A DNA stretch of 7,915 bases from assembly GCA_036339295.1 (NCBI GenBank), contig JAYZBK010000182.1:1-7915 (forward strand), written 5' to 3'. The stretch is from GCA-002862325 sp036339295. GTDB lineage: Bacteria > Planctomycetota > Phycisphaerae > Phycisphaerales > SM1A02. Numbering within the stretch: position 1 is the first letter of the stretch; each line of letters starts with the position of its first letter. The notes beneath the pieces are model-generated. The model was not told the DNA's origin and searched no databases. It saw nothing but the letters and a program-made list of their open reading frames with translations. The translations under genes and the position numbers were made by a program. Positions 1-5,763 of this stretch are shown piece after piece.

Positions 1-2
1 GG

Positions 3-437
3 TCCAACGCGATCGCGGGGCAGCTCCAGCTCCACCTGGCCAGCCAGCTCGGTTTCTGGGTCCAGGGTGGCTGGTGCGAGCCGAACATGTCCACGACCAC
101 CGCCCAGGTGTCGACCGGTCTCGGGGTCCAGCAGCCGTTCGGCCGCCGCGGAGACCTCTGCGGCATCGCCTACAACTGGTCGCGACCGACGTCCGCCGCC
201 GGTACGACCGGAGCCGCTTCGAGCGGGGACACGCTGGTCGGCCTCGGGTTCGACCGCACGAACCCGCTCGCGGGACCGGTCCTCGAGTCGCAGTCGATGA
301 TCGAGGCGTTCTATCGGATCCAGATCACCGGTTCGATGCAGCTCACCCCCGACATCCAGGTCGTCTTCGACCCGGGGATGCGGTCCGACTCGAAGACGAG
401 CGTCGTTCTCGGCCTGCGGCTCACGACGGACTTCTGA
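3..437 (+). CDS. Carbohydrate porin, OprB-like family, C-terminal part (5' end outside window)
   Basis: This is the last 144 residues of an outer-membrane protein; the reading frame is open to the left edge, so the start is missing. The visible part alternates polar and hydrophobic residues as in porin beta-strands. It ends with a stretch typical of OprB-type carbohydrate-selective porins: an FYRIQITGSMQLTPDIQVVF segment (strand, turn, strand), then a DPG turn and a last strand VVLGLRLTTDF ending in the C-terminal phenylalanine that outer-membrane proteins use for assembly. OprB porins let sugars diffuse through the outer membrane. The sugar-porter gene starts 18 bp downstream on the same strand, which supports a sugar-uptake role. 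The internal ATG at 87 is not taken as a start, because the frame upstream also reads as porin-like sequence. Substrate unknown. Confidence 0.8.
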   Translation, partial: SNAIAGQLQLHLASQLGFWVQGGWCEPNMSTTTAQVSTGLGVQQPFGRRGDLCGIAYNWSRPTSAAGTTGAASSGDTLVGLGFDRTNPLAGPVLESQSMIEAFYRIQITGSMQLTPDIQVVFDPGMRSDSKTSVVLGLRLTTDF

Positions 438-439
438 CC

Positions 440-447
440 AGGAAGGA
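440..447 (+). promoter_or_regulatory. Ribosome binding site of the sugar porter
   Basis: AGGAAGGA lies 8 bases before the ATG at 456, inside the 18-bp gap after the porin stop. It is the strongest Shine-Dalgarno match I see in the window and fixes the start of the MFS gene. Confidence 0.75.
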
Positions 448-455
448 AGCGATCC

Positions 456-1868
456 ATGGAGAAGGTGGAGGAATCGCCGTCACCTCGCTCGAAGTCCGGG
501 CGGGCCGTCCGCTACACGATCGCGATCACCACGATCACGGCGCTCGGCGGACTCATGTTCGGCTATGACATCGGCGTGATCGCCGACGCGAAGCTCTCGA
601 TCCAGGAGGAGTTCGGCCTCGGGAACGTGGCGATCGAGACGGTCGTCAGCTCCGTGCTCGTGGGTTCCTTCCTCGGGGCTCTCCTCGCGGGACGACTCTG
701 CGAGCGGATCGGCCGCCGCCAGACGAACATCTTCGGCGGCATCGTCTTCGCGCTGGGTTGCGGGGGCTGCGCCCTCTCCATCGACTTCTCGATGATCGTC
801 GTGTTCCGGGTGCTCATGGGCATCGGCGTGGGCTTCAGCTCGGTCGCCGGCCCGCTCTACATCGCGGAGATCGCCGGGCCCGGCACCCGCGGGGCGATGG
901 TCTCCATCTACCAGCTCGCGATCACCATCGGCATCTTCGTGGCCTTCCTCCTCGGCCTCGTGCTCACGCCCGACGGTCTCTGGCGACTCGCCTTCGGCAT
1001 CGGTTCGATCATGGGCGGGGCCCTGGTGCTCGGCATGCTGTTCATGCCTCGAAGCCCCCGGTGGCTCTTCGGCCAGGGACGGCGCGACGAGGCGAGGTCG
1101 GTGCTCGTTCGCACCCTCGGCGATCCGGTCGAGGTCGACCGCGAGTTCAAGGACCTGTCGCGGCGGCTCGAGGGCGAGCGCACGCTCGGACTCGTCGAAG
1201 CGATCCGGTCGAAGCCCGCGGTCCGGCTCGCCCTGGTGGTCGCGGTGGGACTCGCCTTCCTGCAGCAGGCGAGCGGCATCAACGCGATCCTCTACTACGC
1301 CCCCGAGATCCTCGAGTCGGTCGGTCTCGGCGAGCGGAAGCTCGTCTTCACCGCGGTGATCGGGTTCGTGAACATGGCGGCGACCTTCATCGCGATCGGA
1401 CTGGTCGATCGAGTGGGGAGACGACCCCTCCTCATGGTCGGGGCGGGGACGATGATGCTGGCCCAGGTGGCGATCGCCGTCACCTCCCTGATGGCCCCGG
1501 AAGGGGCGTCGGGACTCGGCCCCTCGTCGATCGTGATCCTTTCCATGACGGGACTGGCGGTCGTCGCATTCGCCTTCAGCCTCGGGCCGCTGGTCTGGCT
1601 GGCGATCTCCGAGCTCTTCCCGGTGTCCTCTCGCGGCGCGTGCGTCGGTCTCGCGAGTTCGATCAACTGGATCGCGAACTTCGCGGTGGCGCAGGGAGCG
1701 CTGTCCCTGCTCGACTGGAGCCCGGCGGCGGCCTTCGGAACGTTCGCCGCGTTCAATCTCGCCACCATCCTGTTCGTGGCCTGGCGGATGCCCGAGACCC
1801 GGGGGGTGCCGCTCGACGAGATCGAACGCGAGTTCGAGGCGCGGGCCGCGAGATCAGCCGGCGGCTGA
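456..1868 (+). CDS. Sugar porter, MFS superfamily (probable H+/sugar symporter)
   Basis: A 470-residue inner-membrane transporter, the normal length for bacterial sugar porters such as XylE and GalP. All family signatures are present: GYDIGVI in TM1 (about 36-42), GRLCERIGRR after TM2 (79-88), PLYIAEIAGPGTRG after TM4 (133-146), PRSPRWL (198-204) before the central loop, QQASGINAILYYAP in TM7 (270-283), DRVGRRPL (318-325), WLAISELFPVSSRG (381-394) and PETRGVPLDEIE (446-457). By comparison with XylE, Q153, Q270, Q271, N276 and W381 would line the sugar site, while D38 and R118 match the proton-coupling pair. An Asp rather than Asn at 38 argues for proton symport rather than facilitated diffusion. 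The gene follows the porin by 18 bp, so the two are probably co-transcribed. Its last 15 bases overlap the end of the opposite-strand TVP38 gene. Which sugar is carried cannot be read from the sequence. Confidence 0.95.
   Translation: MEKVEESPSPRSKSGRAVRYTIAITTITALGGLMFGYDIGVIADAKLSIQEEFGLGNVAIETVVSSVLVGSFLGALLAGRLCERIGRRQTNIFGGIVFALGCGGCALSIDFSMIVVFRVLMGIGVGFSSVAGPLYIAEIAGPGTRGAMVSIYQLAITIGIFVAFLLGLVLTPDGLWRLAFGIGSIMGGALVLGMLFMPRSPRWLFGQGRRDEARSVLVRTLGDPVEVDREFKDLSRRLEGERTLGLVEAIRSKPAVRLALVVAVGLAFLQQASGINAILYYAPEILESVGLGERKLVFTAVIGFVNMAATFIAIGLVDRVGRRPLLMVGAGTMMLAQVAIAVTSLMAPEGASGLGPSSIVILSMTGLAVVAFAFSLGPLVWLAISELFPVSSRGACVGLASSINWIANFAVAQGALSLLDWSPAAAFGTFAAFNLATILFVAWRMPETRGVPLDEIEREFEARAARSAGG
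1854..1868. repeat. Hairpin-forming palindrome containing both convergent stop codons
   Basis: TCAGCCGGCGGCTGA is a perfect 6-bp inverted repeat around a 3-base loop. It coincides exactly with the overlap of the MFS and TVP38 genes, and each arm holds the stop codon of one of them. A further GCCG (1845-1848) could pair with CGGC (1869-1872) across a one-sided bulge. There is no T-run on either side, so a standard intrinsic terminator is not supported, although the hairpin could form in both transcripts. Confidence 0.55.
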
Positions 1869-2654
1869 CGGCGCGGGGGTCGCTTCGGTCGAGGTGGACT
1901 GCTTCAGCGCCTTGACCGCGATGCGGGTGACGAGGACGCTCACCAGGAGGGAGGCGCCGAGTCCGGCGTAGAGCGCCACCTCGTGGAGGATCGAGTCGCC
2001 CGCGACGATCCCGTCCGGGGCGCCGGCCTTCGCCCGGGCGGCGAGGTCGGCGGTGTGTCGGGCGGCATACCCGACGTAGACGGTCGAGAGGTTGCCCGGG
2101 ATCATCCCGAGGGAGCTGAGCAGGACGGCCCTGAGGCGCATGTCGCTCACCGCAAGCATCCAGTTCAGGATGGAGAAGTTGAGGGGGGCGAGGCGCAGGA
2201 GGAAGACCAGGCGCAGGCCCCGGGATTCCGCGGCCTTCTCGATCGCGGCGATGCGCGGGTGGCGCAGGAGGAGCCGTCGAGCGGGGCCTCCGAGGAAGTG
2301 CCGGCCGAGGAGGAAGACGGTGGCGATGGTGATCATGCCCGCGACCACGGTCCACACGAGCCCCCAGAACAGGCCGAAGATCGCTCCCGATGCGATGGCG
2401 AGGACGCTCTCCGGGAAGAAGAGGCCGGTCGCGACCACGAAGATCCCGACGAAGAGCACCGGCCCCCAGGGGCCCAGCTGGGAGAGCAGCTGCTCCAGCC
2501 TCGCCTCCTGCGGTTCGATCGCGACGTACCAGAGCCAGGCCCCGAGGCCCACCACGACCAGGGCCGCGAGGACCTTCAACGCGAGGCCCCACCACCGATG
2601 ATGGATCGGCGAGGGGGAGGCGGTGGGATCCGTGCTGCCGGCGGCTTCGGCCAT
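1854..2654 (-). CDS. TVP38/TMEM64 family membrane protein (VTT/DedA-like domain)
   Basis: A 266-residue polytopic inner-membrane protein. After a short polar N-terminus there is a TM helix at about 22-45. The VTT domain follows: a first re-entrant/TM block with FFPESVLAIASGAIFG (79-94) and GRHF (117-120), then a second block with LLRLAPLNFSILN (152-164) and GMIPG (183-187). These match the family's P-x(3)-L-x(3)-G-x-x-FG and R-L-x-P...PG signatures. A last TM helix lies at about 225-248, with a Thr/Ala-rich tail. The VTT superfamily includes eukaryotic lipid scramblases (TMEM41B, VMP1) and bacterial DedA proteins linked to lipid-carrier recycling; the exact role of bacterial TVP38 members is unclear. 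The start at the ATG with MAEAAG is the only sensible one, although its ribosome site is weak. It lies 34 bp downstream of the esterase gene on the same strand and may share its transcript. Confidence 0.9.
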   Translation of the reverse strand: MAEAAGSTDPTASPSPIHHRWWGLALKVLAALVVVGLGAWLWYVAIEPQEARLEQLLSQLGPWGPVLFVGIFVVATGLFFPESVLAIASGAIFGLFWGLVWTVVAGMITIATVFLLGRHFLGGPARRLLLRHPRIAAIEKAAESRGLRLVFLLRLAPLNFSILNWMLAVSDMRLRAVLLSSLGMIPGNLSTVYVGYAARHTADLAARAKAGAPDGIVAGDSILHEVALYAGLGASLLVSVLVTRIAVKALKQSTSTEATPAPSAAG

Positions 2655-2688
2655 GGCTCGAGCCTATCGCACGCGATCCGAGGTTGCC

Positions 2689-3735
2689 TCAGCCGGTCCA
2701 GGCGCCGAGCATCAGGCCGATGTCCGTGCTGTCCGTGCTCCCGTCGCCGTTCACGTCGCCGCCCGGGCTCCCGGGGCCCCAGGCGCCGAGCAGGATGCCG
2801 AGATCGGCCGCGTTCACGCGACCATCACCGTCGAGGTCCGCGGGATTCGCCGGTGGTTCGGGGAGGATCGACTCGAAGAAGTCCCAGATCTCGCGGGTGG
2901 CGTCGATGTCCATGTTGCCGGAGCGGCCCGGCCAGTCGTGGCCGCCGCCGACGACGCGATAGAAGCGGAGTTCGCGGGGGTGGACCTTCGAACGGTGGCG
3001 GTCGTGTTCGATCACGCTGCCGTCGTTCGGAGCGATGTCCGGGAGGGTGGTCGACTCGAGGATCGGGACGGCGAGAAGCGTCCGCCAGAGGTCGACGACC
3101 TCGGGCATGGGGCGATAGGCGCCCCAGCCGTCGCTGTTGTCCATGTCGCCACCGAAGAGGGTGGTGCCGTCGGCCGTGCCGCTGATGGCCAGGATCGGTC
3201 GCGGGGTCGCGGGCTCGCAGTCGAGGTAGAGCGAGTCCATCATCGTGCCGCACACGGGGGCGAACCCCTGGAATGCATCGGTGCGACGACACGCGAGCTG
3301 GAAGCTCATGTCGCCTCCGTTGGAGAATCCCGTGACGAACGTCCGCTCCGGATCGAGGTCGTGCAGTTCCTGCAGGTGTCCGGACAGGGCGACCAGGAAT
3401 CCGTCGTCGTCGACGGTCTCGGAGGCATGGAACTCGTAGTCGACGTTCCAGAAACGCGCGTTCCACTGGTCTCGCGTGCCGTCGGGGAAGGCCACGGCGA
3501 AGCCGCGTTCGTCCGCGAGCTGGGGCCAGCCGAAGTTGTTCTGCATGCCGGCCCCCGAACCGCCGTAGCCGTGGAGCACCAGGACGAGGGGAGCGCCGGC
3601 TTCGAGGTCGGAGGGGACATGGACCCGATATCGCCGCTGCAGCCCGTCGTGCTCGAAGGTCAGGACCTGGGCCTCCGCGCCGGCGTGGACGGTCGCGAGA
3701 ACCACGAACAGGGCGGTCAGGGTGCGTCGAATCAT
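2689..3735 (-). CDS. Secreted PHB-depolymerase/LpqC-type esterase with C-terminal dockerin-like tail
   Basis: A 348-residue exported alpha/beta hydrolase. Residues 1-22 form a signal peptide (RR, hydrophobic core, AEA before Q23). The catalytic domain (about 25-292) has the oxyanion segment HGYGG (55-59), FPDGT (83-87), the nucleophile elbow GFSNG with S138, a probable acid D189 in GTAD, and H266 in GGGHDWPG. This set is characteristic of the PHB-depolymerase/feruloyl-esterase-like group. Cys 149, 162 and 173 could form a disulfide. Residues 298-348 carry two dockerin type I-like calcium loops (D300, D302, D304, N308, D311; and D327, N329, D331, D335, D338), each ending in LGAW. The family cleaves short-chain or aromatic esters; the real substrate is unknown, and a polysaccharide side-chain ester is one guess. 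The ATG at 3735 is chosen because the signal peptide starts there. No strong ribosome site is visible. Confidence 0.9.
   Translation of the reverse strand: MIRRTLTALFVVLATVHAGAEAQVLTFEHDGLQRRYRVHVPSDLEAGAPLVLVLHGYGGSGAGMQNNFGWPQLADERGFAVAFPDGTRDQWNARFWNVDYEFHASETVDDDGFLVALSGHLQELHDLDPERTFVTGFSNGGDMSFQLACRRTDAFQGFAPVCGTMMDSLYLDCEPATPRPILAISGTADGTTLFGGDMDNSDGWGAYRPMPEVVDLWRTLLAVPILESTTLPDIAPNDGSVIEHDRHRSKVHPRELRFYRVVGGGHDWPGRSGNMDIDATREIWDFFESILPEPPANPADLDGDGRVNAADLGILLGAWGPGSPGGDVNGDGSTDSTDIGLMLGAWTG
2698..2792 (-). repeat. Direct repeat within the dockerin-coding part
   Basis: The 14-mer CCAGGCGCCGAGCA occurs at 2698-2711 and again at 2779-2792, 81 bp apart. It encodes the end of each dockerin repeat (LGAW), so the near-duplicated Ca-loop units are still identical in DNA at this point. 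This fits an internal duplication of the repeat or strong conservation of the motif. Confidence 0.7.
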
Positions 3736-3813
3736 GAATTCAGGGTAGTCGGGCCCCGTCCGATCCGGTCGAAGGATCAGGGATACTCTGCCGATTCCCT
3801 TGGAGAGCAGCCC
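3736..3813. promoter_or_regulatory. Divergent promoter region between esterase and TIM-barrel genes
   Basis: These 78 bases are the only place within the window for promoters of both divergently read units. I find no convincing -35/-10 pair on either strand; GATACT near 3783-3788 (+) is at best a weak -10. An inverted repeat GATCC (3762-3766) / GGATC (3774-3778) around a 7-base spacer could be a small operator. GATC-containing words are frequent throughout this sequence, however, so chance is plausible. Confidence 0.45.
3802..3807 (+). promoter_or_regulatory. Ribosome binding site of the TIM-barrel protein
   Basis: GGAGAG ends 6 bases before the ATG at 3814. It supports this start over the long open frame that continues upstream, opposite the esterase. 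Confidence 0.65.
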
Positions 3814-4782
3814 ATGAACGATCGTCGAAGCTTCCTCGCCGCGGCGCCGCTGGCGGCCCTGCCCTTCACCGGGGCCGGCCAGGCCTTCCCCCGGGGCGCC
3901 ATCGAGTCTTCGCCGACCGCGGTCGGGGGTGCCCGCGCCACGCATCCGATCGCCCTCTCGACCTACTCGCTCTGGCGGTTCCGCAACGACGAGTTGCGCG
4001 ACATGGATCGCTGCATCGACCTCGCCGACGAATTCGGCTTCGACGGCATCGAGTTCCTGCTCTACCAGATCGGCCAGAACGAACTGATCAGCCGCTCCCG
4101 CATGATGGCCTACAAGCGAAGGGCCCAGAGACTCGGTCTCCCGATCATGGGGCTCTCGACCCACCAGGGCTTCGTGACCCCCGACGCCGAGAAGCGGATG
4201 TTCAACATCGATCGCACGATTGCGCAGATCGAGATCGCGGCCGACCTGGGCATTCCGGTGGTCCGGGTCAACACCGGGACCTGGGGGACCTCGAAGGACT
4301 TCGACGAGCTCATGGCGAATCGCGGCATCGAGTCCCCGCTGGAGGGATACACCGACGAGGACGCCTATCCGTGGGTGATCGAGGCGTTCGAGCGCTGCCT
4401 GCCCACCGCGGAGCGACTCGGCGTGGTGCTCGGCCTCGAGAACCACTGGGGCCTCGGTCTCACGCCCGAGGGCATCCTTCGCATCGTCGGCGCCGCGGAC
4501 TCGCCCTGGCTGCAGGTGACGACCGACACCGGGAACTTCCTCGAGGATCCGTACGATCGACTCGAGAAGCTCGCTCCGCACACCGTGCTGGTCCAGGCGA
4601 AGACCTACTTCGGCGGCGGGCAGTGGTACACGCTCGATCTCGACTATCCGCGGATCGGACGGATCCTGAACGACGCGGGGTATCGCGGATGGATCTCGCT
4701 CGAGTTCGAGGGCAGGGAGGACTGGCGGACGGCGATTCCCAGAAGTCTCGAACTCCTGCGTCGATCGTTCCCCCGGGACTAG
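3814..4782 (+). CDS. Exported sugar phosphate isomerase/epimerase-like TIM-barrel protein with Tat-type leader
   Basis: A 322-residue protein of the xylose-isomerase-like/AP-endonuclease-2 TIM-barrel superfamily. The leader NDRRSFLAAAPLAALPF (2-18) has the RR-x-FL pattern and Ala/Leu core of twin-arginine signal peptides, so the protein is probably exported folded. The barrel begins at about 45 with IALSTYSLWRF. It shows the usual FGFDGIEFL (74-82) early strand motif, and likely metal ligands E209 (LENHW), D238 (TDTGNF) and E297 (LEFEG). Where many relatives have His in a VHxKD motif, this one reads VQAKTYFGGG (260-269), with Gln in place of the His ligand. The family covers sugar isomerases, epimerases and inosose dehydratases, and the true reaction cannot be assigned. 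The length is normal for the group plus its leader. The next gene begins 9 bp after the stop, so the two probably form an operon. Confidence 0.88.
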   Translation: MNDRRSFLAAAPLAALPFTGAGQAFPRGAIESSPTAVGGARATHPIALSTYSLWRFRNDELRDMDRCIDLADEFGFDGIEFLLYQIGQNELISRSRMMAYKRRAQRLGLPIMGLSTHQGFVTPDAEKRMFNIDRTIAQIEIAADLGIPVVRVNTGTWGTSKDFDELMANRGIESPLEGYTDEDAYPWVIEAFERCLPTAERLGVVLGLENHWGLGLTPEGILRIVGAADSPWLQVTTDTGNFLEDPYDRLEKLAPHTVLVQAKTYFGGGQWYTLDLDYPRIGRILNDAGYRGWISLEFEGREDWRTAIPRSLELLRRSFPRD

Positions 4783-4791
4783 GCTTTCCAG

Positions 4792-5763
4792 ATGATGCTC
4801 CACGTCCTGCTCCAGCTCGCCCTCGCCGTCGGAACGCCCCCCGCAGGCGTCGAGGGCGCGCGTGTCCCGCCGGGCACCGGTCTCCCCGCGGTGGACGCCT
4901 CGTCGCCCACGCACCTGCCCGGACTGCCGAACATGGTGTCCTTCGGGAACGGACTGCTCAGCGGCGGCGTCCCGACGGGGCGGGAGGCCTTCGAGCGGAT
5001 GCGCGGGCTTGGGATCCGGACGGTGGTGAGCGTCGACGGCGCGGTGCCCGACCTCGAGTCGGCACGGGCCGCCGGCCTGCGATACATCCACCTGCCGATC
5101 GGATACGACGGGATCGACGAGTCCCGGCGCCACGAACTCGCTCGTGCGGTCCGCGACGGTCTCGGGCGAGGACGCGTCTACCTGCACTGCCATCATGGAA
5201 AGCACCGGAGCGCGGCCGCTTCGGGCGTCGTCGGCGTCGGGCTCGGTTGGATCACCCCCGATCAGGCGCTGCAACGGATGTCGGTCGCCGGGACCTCGCC
5301 TCGGTATCGAGGCCTCCTCGAGTCGGTCTCCGAGGCCACGCGCCTCGACCACCGGCGGATCGAGGCGGTGCCGGCGGACCTTCCCGAGGTCGCGCGACCG
5401 AGCGACCTGGTCGAGGCGATGGTCGAACTGGATCGCGTGCTCGAGCACCTCGAGCGGATCTCGGACGCGTCATGGCGAACCCCGCACGCCCATCCGGATC
5501 TCGTGCCCGCGGCGGAGGCGGGACGACTGGCCGACCTGTTCCGACTCGCGATCCCGTCGAAGGGGGTGATGGACGACGCCGGTCTCGACCTCGTTCGTCG
5601 ACTCGAGGTCGACGCCAACCGGGCCAGCCGGCTCGAGGCGGGGCTGCTCGAGGCGGAGATCCCGGTCGACGAGATGGACGGCCTGCTCGGGCTGATCCGG
5701 AGTTCCTGCCGGGAGTGCCACGACGTGCACCGGAATCGCTCGTCCGTCAGTCGATCGGGATGA
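4792..5763 (+). CDS. Tyrosine/dual-specificity phosphatase-like protein with C-terminal cytochrome c'-like heme motif
   Basis: A 323-residue protein with two visible parts. An N-terminal hydrophobic stretch (MMLHVLLQLALAVG) is a possible, atypical signal peptide without a basic residue. Residues about 45-185 resemble cysteine phosphatases: the P-loop HCHHGKHRS (132-140) fits HCx5R with nucleophile C133 and R139, and D106 or D109 could be the general acid. From about 204 to 316 the sequence is mostly amphipathic helix and ends in SSCRECHDVHRNR. That is a CxxCH heme-c motif (C306, C309, H310) near the C-terminus, followed by a basic residue, as in four-helix cytochromes c'. The heme-domain call rests on the motif position, helix content and about 110-residue length. 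The gene starts 9 bp after the TIM-barrel stop and in its frame; ATG 4795 is an alternative start. Its last 17 bases overlap the DUF1254 gene. Substrate unknown. Confidence 0.8.
   Translation: MMLHVLLQLALAVGTPPAGVEGARVPPGTGLPAVDASSPTHLPGLPNMVSFGNGLLSGGVPTGREAFERMRGLGIRTVVSVDGAVPDLESARAAGLRYIHLPIGYDGIDESRRHELARAVRDGLGRGRVYLHCHHGKHRSAAASGVVGVGLGWITPDQALQRMSVAGTSPRYRGLLESVSEATRLDHRRIEAVPADLPEVARPSDLVEAMVELDRVLEHLERISDASWRTPHAHPDLVPAAEAGRLADLFRLAIPSKGVMDDAGLDLVRRLEVDANRASRLEAGLLEAEIPVDEMDGLLGLIRSSCRECHDVHRNRSSVSRSG

Noticed and set aside
87..89. ATG as the start of a small 116-residue protein.
   Set aside because: Porin-like sequence continues upstream in frame to base 3, so this is an internal Met.
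1845..1872. Intrinsic terminator at the MFS/TVP38 junction.
   Set aside because: A stem is present but no U-rich tract follows on either strand, so it is listed only as a palindrome.
758..1915. Long + strand open frame overlapping the MFS gene.
   Set aside because: Arg/Pro/Gly-rich shadow of the sugar porter in another frame; the MFS frame carries all family motifs.
2623..3813. Long open frame on the + strand running in phase into the TIM-barrel gene, as if that protein were about 719 residues long.
   Set aside because: It lies antisense to the esterase, has charged low-complexity content typical of GC-rich shadow frames, and the Tat leader and ribosome site at 3802-3814 mark the true start.
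3736..5448. Open - strand frame extending the esterase upstream to about 919 residues.
   Set aside because: The extension is antisense to the TIM-barrel and phosphatase genes, is Arg/Asp/His-rich without domain character, and precedes a clear signal peptide at 3735.
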